DNA of 64,000 nt from UBA3537 sp049889395 (GTDB lineage Bacteria; Bacteroidota; Bacteroidia; Flavobacteriales; Flavobacteriaceae): assembly GCA_049889395.1 (NCBI GenBank), contig JBMHDM010000015.1:1-64000 (forward strand). Reading direction: 5' to 3'. Shown here one piece after another: positions 51,940 through 61,252 of this stretch. A program made the translations under genes and the position numbers. Each line of letters starts with the position of its first letter. Position 1 is the stretch's first letter. Under the pieces are notes generated by a model. The model searched no databases, was not told where the DNA came from, and saw nothing but the letters and a program-made list of their open reading frames with translations.

Positions 51940-53694
51940 ATGAAAGAACTACAACACATTAATAAATATTTTTTTAAGTATAGATACAAGGTAGTTCTTG
52001 GGGTATTCATCGTAGCTTGCGCAAAGATTTTTTCACTCTTCACACCACGACTGATAGGTGACATCATCACCCTAATAGCCAATCAAGTCGAAACCCCAAT
52101 GCAAAACGAAGACTTTAAAAGAGCCATTCTACTTAAAATCCTTATGATCTTAGGAGCCGCAATAGCTACTGGCACCTTCACTTTTCTCATGCGACAGACC
52201 CTAATCAATGTTTCAAGATATATCGAGTGTGATCTTAAAAATGAAATTTTTGATCACTACCAAAGGCTGTGCCTAACGTTTTACAAACAAAACAGAACCG
52301 GCGATCTCATTAATAGAATTACAGAGGATGTTGGTAAAGTACGGATGTATGTAGGACCAGCTCTGATGTATACTATAAATACGACATCTCTCTTTATCGT
52401 GGCTCTGATATACATGTATAGTAAAGCACCCACCCTGACGCTTTATACCATTATACCACTGCCAGTCTTATCCATTTCAATTTATTATTTAAGTCAATTT
52501 ATTCACAAAAGAAGTACCGTTGTACAAGCTCAACTATCGACTTTATCCTCTGCAACGCAAGAAGTCTTTAGTGGAATTGCAGTCACAAAAGCGTACGCTT
52601 TAGAAAAACAAACCAAAAAAGATTTTACAGTATTATCCAATACACAACGTCAAAAAAGATTGGATTTGACTAAAATTCAAGCGTTCTTCTTTCCTTTGAT
52701 GCTTTTACTGATTGGTACCAGTAATTTGATTGTAATTTATGTCGGAGGGCAGCAATATATAAATGGTGAAATTACGGAACTTGGAACCATTGCAGAATTT
52801 ATCATCTATGTCAATATGTTGACATGGCCCGTAGCTTCGGTAGGATGGGTAACTGCATTAGTACAGGAAGCTGAGGCCTCTCAAAAACGGATTAATGCTT
52901 TTTTAAAACAAAAACCGACTATTGAAAATTATCAAACAAATCCTTGTGTTATTAATGGTAAGATTGAATTCAAGGATGTTTATTTTATCTATAAGGATAC
53001 CGGTATTGAGGCGCTCAAAGGAATTAATTTTTGTCTTGAAGAAGGGAAAACCCTAGGAATAATTGGGAATACAGGGTCTGGAAAAACTACTATTTTGGAA
53101 CTTGTCAGTCGGCTATATGATGCTACCAAAGGCGAGATTAATATTGATGAAAAAAATATTAAAACGCTCAACTTAAACGACTTAAGATCGGCTATTGGCT
53201 ATGTCCCACAAGATCCTTTTTTGTTTTCGGAGTCCATTAAAGACAATATACGATTTGGAAAACTTAAAGCTACACAAGAAGAAGTGATTGAGGCTGCCAA
53301 AAAAGCTGTTGTTCACAACAATATTATCAAATTTGACCAAGGGTATGAAACTGTATTGGGTGAACGCGGAATCACGCTTTCGGGAGGTCAGAAACAACGC
53401 ATCTCAATCGCCAGGGCTTTTATTAAATCCCCAACTATTCTGTTACTAGATGATTGTCTTTCTGCTGTTGACACTGAAACGGAAGAAGAAATATTAAGTA
53501 ATTTAGAAGACATTACTAAAAACAAAACCACAATTATTGTAAGCCATAGAATTTCGTCCATCAAAAAAGCAGACCAAATTATTGTTTTGGATCAGGGTGA
53601 GATTATTCAGCAAGGTAATCACAATGAATTGGTTGTAAAGTCTGGATACTACAGCGAATTGTATAAAAAACAACTCAAGGAGATCGTCGACTAA
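51940..53694 (+). CDS. ABC-type multidrug/lipid exporter (half transporter, MsbA-like)
   Basis: This 584-residue fused permease-ATPase has six helices in the first 310 residues. The ATPase has Walker A GNTGSGKTTILELVSR, Q-loop YVPQDPFLFSES, signature LSGGQKQRISIARAF, Walker B ILLLDDCLSAVD and H-loop IVSHRISS. It presumably works as a homodimer in the inner membrane. The substrate cannot be told from sequence. A PUR-family gene follows 88 bp later. Confidence 0.9.
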   Translation: MKELQHINKYFFKYRYKVVLGVFIVACAKIFSLFTPRLIGDIITLIANQVETPMQNEDFKRAILLKILMILGAAIATGTFTFLMRQTLINVSRYIECDLKNEIFDHYQRLCLTFYKQNRTGDLINRITEDVGKVRMYVGPALMYTINTTSLFIVALIYMYSKAPTLTLYTIIPLPVLSISIYYLSQFIHKRSTVVQAQLSTLSSATQEVFSGIAVTKAYALEKQTKKDFTVLSNTQRQKRLDLTKIQAFFFPLMLLLIGTSNLIVIYVGGQQYINGEITELGTIAEFIIYVNMLTWPVASVGWVTALVQEAEASQKRINAFLKQKPTIENYQTNPCVINGKIEFKDVYFIYKDTGIEALKGINFCLEEGKTLGIIGNTGSGKTTILELVSRLYDATKGEINIDEKNIKTLNLNDLRSAIGYVPQDPFLFSESIKDNIRFGKLKATQEEVIEAAKKAVVHNNIIKFDQGYETVLGERGITLSGGQKQRISIARAFIKSPTILLLDDCLSAVDTETEEEILSNLEDITKNKTTIIVSHRISSIKKADQIIVLDQGEIIQQGNHNELVVKSGYYSELYKKQLKEIVD

Positions 53695-53788
53695 AATTGA
53701 TTTTCAATATTCTTATAAATAATACGACATTATTGTTGGCAAGGTCATATATTTTTTAGACTTTTGATACAACAAAAAATCAATGATT

Positions 53789-54148
53789 ATGTACGAAAGA
53801 GAACAAGATATTTTGTCCAAAGCATTGCGAGCCGGAAGGAGAACTTATTTTTTTGATGTCAAATCAACTAAAGCTGAAGACTACTATTTGACCATAACTG
53901 AAAGTAAAAAATTCACCAATGAGGATGGCTCTTTTCATTTCAAAAAACATAAAATTTATCTCTATAAAGAAGATTTTAATGAGTTCAAACACATTTTAGA
54001 AGAAATGACAAGTTTTATCATTAAAGAGAAAGGAGAAGATGTCATTAGCGACTATCAGAACGAATTCAATCCATCCGATTCATCAGAAAAATCTTCAGAG
54101 GACCAGAACGACAATCAATTCACGGATGTCAACTTTGATGATATATAA
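53789..54148 (+). CDS. PUR-family DNA/RNA-binding protein (DUF3276)
   Basis: This roughly 119-residue protein starts at MYEREQDILSKALRAGRRTY (53789). An in-frame ATG at 53783 is also possible. The PUR-like strands are FFDVKSTKAEDYYLTITESK and HFKKHKIYLYKEDFNEFKH, with an acidic tail. Bacteroidota members (DUF3276) bind nucleic acid in vitro in a PUR-alpha-like way. It is single-domain, so it probably acts as a dimer. A terminator follows. Confidence 0.9.
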   Translation: MYEREQDILSKALRAGRRTYFFDVKSTKAEDYYLTITESKKFTNEDGSFHFKKHKIYLYKEDFNEFKHILEEMTSFIIKEKGEDVISDYQNEFNPSDSSEKSSEDQNDNQFTDVNFDDI

Positions 54149-54170
54149 AATTTGAAACCAAGATAGACTT

Positions 54171-54199
54171 AAAAACCGCTTTGGAAAGCGGTTTTTTTT
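54171..54199 (+). terminator. rho-independent terminator after the PUR-family gene
   Basis: AAAAACCGCTTT and AAAGCGGTTTTTTTT form a GC-containing stem with a T run. The following M14 gene starts just after it at 54220. Confidence 0.85.
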
Positions 54200-54219
54200 A
54201 TATTTATAAAAAATTTTTC

Positions 54220-56724
54220 ATGAAAATATATGCGTTATTGCTAGGGCTACCGATGTGGGTTTGGGCTCAATCAAATTCAAATTTAGATTACTATTTCCCA
54301 AAAAAAACTACCTATAATAAAACTATCCCCACACCTGAATCTGTAATTGGTCATCAGGTTGGAGAATGGCATGTGTCTCACGATAAATTGGTTCAATACA
54401 TGTACGCATTAGCCGATAAATCTGATCGTATTGCGATTGAAAATAGAGGGACAACTTTTGAAGGAAGGCCACTATTGTTGCTTGTTATTACAAGCAACAA
54501 TAATCATAAAAATCTTGAACAACTTAGAGGGGAACACCTCAATGCTATAAACGGGCAACAGTCAAAATCATTTGATGAGCGTCCAATTATTGTCTATCAA
54601 GGGTTCTCCATTCATGGCAATGAGCCTAGTGGATCAAACGCAGCATTGCTTCTGGCTTATCATTTAGCCGCTTCAGAATCTGAAGATGTTAAAACCCTAC
54701 TAGAAAATAGTATCATACTTTTTGATCCTGCCCTGAACCCTGATGGGCTTCAACGCTTTGCGCATTGGGCAAATTCTAATAGAAATACAAACCTGAACCC
54801 CGATTCTAATGATCGTGAATATCATGAAAACTGGCCAGGCGGGCGTACCAATCACTACTGGTTCGATATGAATCGAGATTGGTTGCCTGTGCAATTGCCA
54901 GAGTCCAAAGCACGTATAGAGACCTTCCACAAATGGATGCCTAATATTTTGACTGATCATCACGAAATGAGTACCAATTCTACCTTTTTCTTTCAACCTG
55001 GAATTCCGTCTCGAACTCATCCATTAACGCCAAAGTTAAACCAAGAGTTGACCAAAGAAATTGGGACTTATCATGCCGCAGCTCTAGATCAATTGGGGTC
55101 ACTGTATTATTCGGAAGAAAACTATGATGACTTTTATTATGGAAAAGGATCGACTTTCCCAGATGTTAATGGCAGTATCGGTATTTTGTTTGAACAGGCG
55201 AGTTCCAGAGGCCATGTTCAAGAGAGTGATAATGGTATTTTGACATTTCCCTTTACCATCAGAAATCAATTGACTGCAGGAATCTCAACATTAAAAGCAG
55301 CTTTGGCCATGCGGACAAAAATTTTAAAATATCAATTTGATTTTTTTCAAAATACCACATTAGATTTAAAATCAGAATCGGGACAGGCTTATATCTTTGG
55401 AGATGCTAATGACCCAGCAAAAACTTATCACTTAGCAGAAATTTTAGACAGACATCAAATAGACCTCTACCAATTAAAAGAAGATAAGACTATTGATGGA
55501 CAATTATACAAAAAAGAGAGCACGTACGTTGTTCCTAAGCAGCAGCGAAATGGCCGATTGTTGAAAGCTATGTTTGAAACACGGACTAGGTTTCAGGACA
55601 GCTTGTTTTACGATATTTCGGCTTGGTCCTTTCCTTTAGCTTTTGACGTTAATTATACTTCATCTGGAAAAACCAAGTATGCATCTGATAAAATACATCC
55701 AACACCACCAAAAGGTAAATTGGACATTAAAAGCAATTATGCCTACCTTATGCCTTGGTCGGATTACTATAGTCCAAGAGCGCTACAATCATTGCTTTCA
55801 AATGGCATTAGAGTAAAAGCAGCTCTACAACCCTTTTCTAGTGGTGGGAGAAAATTTGATTACGGTACCATTTTGATTCCTGTTCAAAATCAAATTCTAA
55901 CAGCGAAAAAATTGGCCGTATATTTAGATGAATTGGCACAAAAAAATCATCTTAACATCTACGGTATTAACAGTGGTGCTACCACTGGCCCAGACCTGGG
56001 TAGTAATAATTTCAAAACCTTAAAAATCCCATCCATCGCCCTGATTGTTGGGGCGGGCATAGATGCTTACGACGCCGGAGAAATTTGGCATTTAATGGAC
56101 ACCAGATACGAAATTCCAATCACCAAATTAGATGTTTCATACCTTGAGCGCACAGACTTGAATCGCTATGATTGCATCATTCTTCCTAACACCTATGGAC
56201 TGAACAATTCTACAGCTAAAAAGCTTGAAAAATGGCTGGACAATGGCGGCACTTTGATTGCCTATCAGAATGCACTAAAGTGGTTAAAATCTAATACTCT
56301 TTTTGAAATGGAACTGAACACCCAAAAACTTGTTGCAGAAAATATAAGCTTTGAGGATCGTTCTAAATTTCGAGGGGCGCAAGGTATTGGGGGTGCAATT
56401 TTTGAAGCAAATTTAGATCGTTCACACCCTATTAATTTTGGATATCACAAGGACAATATAGCCTTATTTCGAAATACTACAATATTCATTAAACCAGATA
56501 AAAACAGTTATAATAATCCTATTAAATATACCGATGATCCGTTGTTGAGTGGGTATGTTTCAAAGGAAAATTTGGAGTTAATAAAAAATAGTGTTCCCTT
56601 TAAGCTTTCTCAAAATGGAAAAGGAAAAATAATAGGGTTTACAGATAATACCAATTTTAGGGCATTTTGGTATGGCACCAATAAACTATTGATGAATGCT
56701 GTTTTTTTTAGAAATCAATTTTAG
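54220..56724 (+). CDS. secreted M14-family zinc carboxypeptidase
   Basis: The ATG at 54220 gives a signal peptide (MKIYALLLGLPMWVWAQ). A TTG at 54181 lies inside the preceding terminator and is rejected. The catalytic domain has IHGNEPSGSNAALLLAYHL (His and Glu zinc ligands) and NILTDHHEMSTNSTFFFQPG (the third ligand). The substrate arginine region WFDMNRDW matches the family. A C-terminal extension of about 400 residues, with a ThuA/GATase-like fold by appearance (IALIVGAGIDAYDAGEIW), has unknown function. Confidence 0.87.
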   Translation: MKIYALLLGLPMWVWAQSNSNLDYYFPKKTTYNKTIPTPESVIGHQVGEWHVSHDKLVQYMYALADKSDRIAIENRGTTFEGRPLLLLVITSNNNHKNLEQLRGEHLNAINGQQSKSFDERPIIVYQGFSIHGNEPSGSNAALLLAYHLAASESEDVKTLLENSIILFDPALNPDGLQRFAHWANSNRNTNLNPDSNDREYHENWPGGRTNHYWFDMNRDWLPVQLPESKARIETFHKWMPNILTDHHEMSTNSTFFFQPGIPSRTHPLTPKLNQELTKEIGTYHAAALDQLGSLYYSEENYDDFYYGKGSTFPDVNGSIGILFEQASSRGHVQESDNGILTFPFTIRNQLTAGISTLKAALAMRTKILKYQFDFFQNTTLDLKSESGQAYIFGDANDPAKTYHLAEILDRHQIDLYQLKEDKTIDGQLYKKESTYVVPKQQRNGRLLKAMFETRTRFQDSLFYDISAWSFPLAFDVNYTSSGKTKYASDKIHPTPPKGKLDIKSNYAYLMPWSDYYSPRALQSLLSNGIRVKAALQPFSSGGRKFDYGTILIPVQNQILTAKKLAVYLDELAQKNHLNIYGINSGATTGPDLGSNNFKTLKIPSIALIVGAGIDAYDAGEIWHLMDTRYEIPITKLDVSYLERTDLNRYDCIILPNTYGLNNSTAKKLEKWLDNGGTLIAYQNALKWLKSNTLFEMELNTQKLVAENISFEDRSKFRGAQGIGGAIFEANLDRSHPINFGYHKDNIALFRNTTIFIKPDKNSYNNPIKYTDDPLLSGYVSKENLELIKNSVPFKLSQNGKGKIIGFTDNTNFRAFWYGTNKLLMNAVFFRNQF

Positions 56725-57057
56725 TTATTGAACACTTGAACCATTTGGAGTGTGTAAACTGGGTTCAAGTAAAATGACATCATTTCCAGAAACGCCACCT
56801 AAAATCAAACATTCACTTTTGAAATTAGCAATTTGTTTTGGCGCAAAATTAACGTTAGCTACAACTTGTTTTTCAAGCAAGTCTTCGATCGAATACAGTG
56901 ATGTAATTTGTGCGGAAGATTGTTTTATGCCAAGTGGTCCAAAATCAATAACAAGCTGATAGGCTGGTTTTTTGGCTTGTGGAAATTCTTTAACTTCAAT
57001 AATAGTTCCAACTCTTAAATCGGTTTTTTGAAAATCTTCAAATAAAATATCGTTCAT
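56725..57057 (-). CDS. CsaA-like tRNA-binding-domain protein
   Basis: This 110-residue protein is a stand-alone EMAPII/CsaA-type OB fold: FQKTDLRVGTIIEVKEFPQA, SAQITSLYSIEDLLEKQVVA and NFAPKQIANFKSECLILGG. CsaA acts as a secretion-related chaperone in Bacillus and binds tRNA-like substrates. It is convergent with the M14 peptidase gene (stop codons one base apart) and divergent from the thioredoxin-like gene. Confidence 0.88.
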   Translation of the reverse strand: MNDILFEDFQKTDLRVGTIIEVKEFPQAKKPAYQLVIDFGPLGIKQSSAQITSLYSIEDLLEKQVVANVNFAPKQIANFKSECLILGGVSGNDVILLEPSLHTPNGSSVQ

Positions 57058-57105
57058 TTATACGTAACTTTACATTGTAAAGATATACATTTTAACTCAA
57101 TTTAT

Positions 57106-57660
57106 ATGGCTAGAACTCCCTCCAACATGTTACCCTTAGGAACCCCTGCACCATCCTTTGAATTACTTGATACTATTTCAGATAAAACCATTTCAATAGA
57201 AAATCTACGTGGTGAGAATGGAACCCTAATTGCTTTCATTTGTAACCATTGTCCTTTTGTTATTCACATTAATGACAGAATGATTAAACTCGCAAACACC
57301 TATCAACAGATAGGAATTGGTTTTGTTGCTATTTCTAGTAATGATGTGGAAAACTATCCTCAAGATGGTCCTTTAGAAATGAAACTTCAAGCTCAAAAAC
57401 TCAATTATCCTTTTCCGTATTTATACGATGAAACTCAGTCTGTGGCCAAGGCATTTGATGCTGCCTGCACCCCAGATTTTTATTTGTTTGATGAAAAATT
57501 ATCATTAGTTTACAGAGGACAAATGGACGATTCTAGACCAGGAAATGATATACCAAACGATGGCGTAGATTTGGAAAATGCTATAAATTGTTTGTTGAAT
57601 AATACACCAATTGATAAAATTCAAAAACCAAGTATTGGGTGTAATATTAAGTGGAAGTAA
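57106..57660 (+). CDS. thioredoxin-like (AhpC/TSA) family protein
   Basis: This 184-residue redoxin has CNHCPF (CxxC active site) after NGTLIAFI and then GIGFVAISSNDVENYPQDGP. The second half has YLYDETQSVAKAFDAACTPD and DFYLFDEKLSLVYRGQMDDS. It resembles peroxiredoxin-like thioredoxins without a signal peptide, so it is cytoplasmic. The exact redox partner is unknown. It is convergent with the LysM gene (adjacent stops). Confidence 0.88.
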   Translation: MARTPSNMLPLGTPAPSFELLDTISDKTISIENLRGENGTLIAFICNHCPFVIHINDRMIKLANTYQQIGIGFVAISSNDVENYPQDGPLEMKLQAQKLNYPFPYLYDETQSVAKAFDAACTPDFYLFDEKLSLVYRGQMDDSRPGNDIPNDGVDLENAINCLLNNTPIDKIQKPSIGCNIKWK

Positions 57661-59607
57661 TCAATCCTCTAGCTTAACAATATACAGGTCTCGATATTCC
57701 AAAATAAATGCTGAAACATTAACATACCCATCACCACTTCTGCTTTGGGAATACATGAATTTATTTTGCAAATATGTCGTTTGAGGAGATGTAATTTGCT
57801 CATAAACAGAACCAAAGGCCGCCAGTCTTAATAATAAATCTAATGTTAAATCAAATCCTCTTATAGCATAACGCGTTGGGTAAGCACCATATTTTTGTTT
57901 GTAGCGTGTGTCAAAGGCAGTGAAATCATCCTCGCTATAATGAACCGACGCAAATTGGAATTTTAGGTTAGATAAATCCGTATTAGAAATATTATTACCC
58001 ATGAATGCTCTATTGTAGTTCGTTGTCATTAATATTAATTCGCGTTCAACCTCAATTTCAATATCCTCATCGTTTTCATCTTTTTCGATTGTTATTCCAT
58101 TTAATCCATTGAGCATACTCGAAACATTAGATGCAAAACTTTCATTATTAGTTTCTAAAAAGACTAATGTTCTTCCGGGTTCTAATATTTTTTGAACCGT
58201 CTCGAAATCAATGTAGTATTGATCGATACCATTTTCATCACGTTCTGAGGTTAAGATGTTAGCATCTGGAAAAGCGGCTCTTATTTTTGAGGATCTAAAG
58301 CCATTTTTAGAGTCTGAGATGATTAATGTTTTGTGGGGTACCGTATCTTTTTTGGCATGTCGTAGGAGTTTATCTGCCATCCAATCATAGTTTGGTATGG
58401 ATTGAATAAAATTAGGGGAATCTAACTTTAGTTTGACAAAGGGAGATACAACAGCGGTTTTACTTTTAGACAACTGTTTGGTTACGATGGTTAAATTTGA
58501 AGCAGTAAGTGGACCTAGAACAAAGTCGTATTTCGAAAAATCTCTAGTTTCAATCATAGAACGAACCACCTGCTCGCTGGCTTGAGTATCATAGACGTCC
58601 ATAGTGGTCGAAATCCCTAATCGTTTAGCTGAATCTAGTGCCATTTCCACACCTGAGTAGAATTCTGTAGCAATACGGATATAACCATCACGTTTGATTT
58701 GTTCTTTAGCCAACTCGATCGAATCAAAAGCTACCGAATTGGTTTTAAAAGGTAGGACTAAAGCTATAGATTTTGGCTCAAAATATTGTAACTGTTCGGC
58801 AAGATTAGTGCTTTCGATTGCAGCCAAATTAAGGCCCTCTAAGTTGGATTTAGGAACCTTAAGTATCATCCCTTCAGTCAAACCTGTTTTGTTCAACACA
58901 GGATTCAATTGTTCTAAACTATCTTTAGAAATACCTAATTTCTTGAACAATCTGTAAAAACCTTCTCTCGGAAGAACTTTATAATAGCCGAAGCGTTGGT
59001 CAGAAACATCTTGTTCATCGGACATTTCTATATTAGGAACATTCAAAATTTGGCCTTGTTGTATGATATCTCCTAAACCAGGGTTTAATGCCTCTAATTC
59101 TTGCACTGAAATTCCGAACTTATAGGCCACACGCCATTTGCCCTCTTTGGGCAACACTATGTAGGTTTGCAATGCTTCTGGTATTACAGAAACTGTTTTT
59201 GTTTTGTATTTAGGAATATAAATTTTATCCTTGAACTGAAGGTCCTTGACTAATAACTGCTGATTATGTTTTTTGATATCATTAATAGTAATATCATATT
59301 TTTCAGCAATGCTGTATAATGTTTCCTTGCGTTTAACACGATGTAATTTGTATGATATTACCTCTCGAACTTGTGTTGTTTTAGAACTGATATCTTTCAC
59401 AGCATTGGGTATCACTAAAACATCGTCTTTGTTTAATTGGTTTTTGACATCTGGATTTAAAATCAAAATATCATTGGTTGTCACGCCATATAGTCGCGCT
59501 ATGGATTCCAAAGTGTCCTGCGAATCTACAGTATGTGTACGAAGCGGTTGTGCAAAAATCAAATTTGCATTGATAAGAAAAAAAAATACTAGAAAAATCC
59601 TATTCAT
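57661..59607 (-). CDS. LysM protein fused to a periplasmic-binding-protein-like domain
   Basis: The start at 59607 gives a signal peptide (MNRIFLVFFFLINANLIFAQ). Four LysM-like repeats follow in residues about 22-260 (for example HTVDSQDTLESIARLYGVTT and HRVKRKETLYSIAEKYDITI), then an about 370-residue type I periplasmic-binding fold (VALDS..GISTTMDVYDTQ region, TNYNRAFMG, RGFDLTLDLLLRL). LysM binds peptidoglycan. The binding-protein part may sense or hold a ligand at the wall. It is on the same strand 59 bp after guaA, a pairing common in this phylum. Confidence 0.85.
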   Translation of the reverse strand: MNRIFLVFFFLINANLIFAQPLRTHTVDSQDTLESIARLYGVTTNDILILNPDVKNQLNKDDVLVIPNAVKDISSKTTQVREVISYKLHRVKRKETLYSIAEKYDITINDIKKHNQQLLVKDLQFKDKIYIPKYKTKTVSVIPEALQTYIVLPKEGKWRVAYKFGISVQELEALNPGLGDIIQQGQILNVPNIEMSDEQDVSDQRFGYYKVLPREGFYRLFKKLGISKDSLEQLNPVLNKTGLTEGMILKVPKSNLEGLNLAAIESTNLAEQLQYFEPKSIALVLPFKTNSVAFDSIELAKEQIKRDGYIRIATEFYSGVEMALDSAKRLGISTTMDVYDTQASEQVVRSMIETRDFSKYDFVLGPLTASNLTIVTKQLSKSKTAVVSPFVKLKLDSPNFIQSIPNYDWMADKLLRHAKKDTVPHKTLIISDSKNGFRSSKIRAAFPDANILTSERDENGIDQYYIDFETVQKILEPGRTLVFLETNNESFASNVSSMLNGLNGITIEKDENDEDIEIEVERELILMTTNYNRAFMGNNISNTDLSNLKFQFASVHYSEDDFTAFDTRYKQKYGAYPTRYAIRGFDLTLDLLLRLAAFGSVYEQITSPQTTYLQNKFMYSQSRSGDGYVNVSAFILEYRDLYIVKLED

Positions 59608-59666
59608 TCTTTTGTCATGGTAAGCTCGATTACTAAATCTATGAAGCACTTTTGAGAAATCCAAAT

Positions 59667-61202
59667 CTACTCCCACTCAATAGTTGCTGGTGGTTTGGAA
59701 CTAATATCATACACAACCCTATTTACACCTTTAACTTTATTGATTATTTCATTCGAAGTTTTTTGCAAAAACTCATACGGTAAATTGACCCAGTCTGCCG
59801 TCATACCATCAGTACTTTCAACCGCTCTCAAGGCCACACATTTTTCGTATGTTCTTTCATCGCCCATAACTCCCACACTATTCACTGGAAGTAGTATGGC
59901 ACCAGCTTGCCAAACTTGGTCATAGAGTCCCGATTGGCGCAAGCCGTTTATGAAAATATCATCTACGTCCTGTAAAATTCGAACTTTCTCTGGGGTTATA
60001 TCTCCCAGAATCCGAATTGCTAAACCCGGCCCTGGAAATGGGTGACGCCCCAACAATTTTACATCAATACCCATTGAAGCCCCAACTCGGCGAACTTCAT
60101 CTTTGAACAAAGCTTTCAGAGGTTCTACAACTTTTAGCTTCATGAAATCAGGTAACCCACCAACATTGTGATGGCTTTTTATAGTCGCGCTTGGACCGCC
60201 TGTGGCAGAGACACTTTCTATGACATCTGGATAAATTGTACCTTGTGCCAACCATTTCACGTCCTCTATTAGATGAGCTTCGTCATCAAAAACTTCTATA
60301 AAAATGCGACCAATAGTCTTGCGTTTTTGCTCAGGATCATCTATTTCAGATAGGGCTTCCATAAATCGTTGAGAAGCATCAACCCCTTTAACATTAAGCC
60401 CCATTCCTTCGTACTGTTTAAGGACGCTACTAAATTCATTTTTTCGCAATAAGCCGTTATTGACAAAAATACAATACAAATTGTCGCCAATGGCCTTGTT
60501 GAGCAAAATGGCTGCCACAGTTGAATCGACTCCTCCAGAAAGCCCTAAAACAACTTTATCGTTTTTAAGTTTCGTTTTTAATTCAGCAACCGTTTCCTCT
60601 ACAAAAGAATCTGGAGTCCAATCTTGTTTCAAACCGGCTATTTCTACAAGAAAATTTTGCAACAACGTTTTCCCATCTGTTGAATGATAGACTTCTGGAT
60701 GAAATTGAATGGCATAAGTAATCTCGTCTTGAATCTTATAAGCTGCATTTTTGACATCTTTCGTGCTTGCCAGTAATACACCACCTGTTGGTAGTGTTTT
60801 AATGGTATCACTATGGCTCATCCAAACTTGGCTTCCCTCCGAAACGCTTTTAAACAGTGTCTCACTTTCTTTTATATAAGACAAATTTGCTCGACCGTAC
60901 TCTCTTGTGTTGGATGGGGCCACGTTTCCACCTGAAAAATGGGCTAAATATTGCGCGCCATAACATACTGCCAACAAAGGTTTTTGTCCCCGAATGCTAG
61001 TCAAATCAGGGTGAAGTGCATCACTACCGCGCACCGATTGTGGACTGCCCGATAAAATGACGGCTTTGTAATCCGATAATTGAGACGGAATTTTGTTGTA
61101 GGGGTGAATCTCGCTGTAAATATTTAATTCTCTAACACGCCGGCCTATTAGCTGTGTATATTGCGATCCAAAATCGAGAATGAGTACCTTGTCATGTTGC
61201 AT
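59667..61202 (-). CDS. guaA: GMP synthase (glutamine-hydrolysing)
   Basis: The ATG at 61202 (MQHDKVLILDFGSQ) is chosen over a TTG two codons upstream. The class I amidotransferase domain has LLAVCYGAQYLAHFSGG (catalytic Cys) and the His-Glu pair in IQFHPEVYHS. The ATP pyrophosphatase domain has VVLGLSGGVDSTVAAILLNK, and the C-terminal dimer domain has RHPFPGPGLAIRILGDITPE. It makes GMP from XMP. The end VYDISSKPPATIEWE is diagnostic. Confidence 0.96.
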   Translation of the reverse strand: MQHDKVLILDFGSQYTQLIGRRVRELNIYSEIHPYNKIPSQLSDYKAVILSGSPQSVRGSDALHPDLTSIRGQKPLLAVCYGAQYLAHFSGGNVAPSNTREYGRANLSYIKESETLFKSVSEGSQVWMSHSDTIKTLPTGGVLLASTKDVKNAAYKIQDEITYAIQFHPEVYHSTDGKTLLQNFLVEIAGLKQDWTPDSFVEETVAELKTKLKNDKVVLGLSGGVDSTVAAILLNKAIGDNLYCIFVNNGLLRKNEFSSVLKQYEGMGLNVKGVDASQRFMEALSEIDDPEQKRKTIGRIFIEVFDDEAHLIEDVKWLAQGTIYPDVIESVSATGGPSATIKSHHNVGGLPDFMKLKVVEPLKALFKDEVRRVGASMGIDVKLLGRHPFPGPGLAIRILGDITPEKVRILQDVDDIFINGLRQSGLYDQVWQAGAILLPVNSVGVMGDERTYEKCVALRAVESTDGMTADWVNLPYEFLQKTSNEIINKVKGVNRVVYDISSKPPATIEWE

Positions 61203-61252
61203 GCTCAAAATTACTATTTATCTGTAAATCTTGAAATTATTATTATTAAAAC

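Noticed and set aside
54181..54219. TTG start for the M14 peptidase
   Set aside because: It lies inside a strong terminator hairpin and adds residues before a clean signal peptide starting at 54220.
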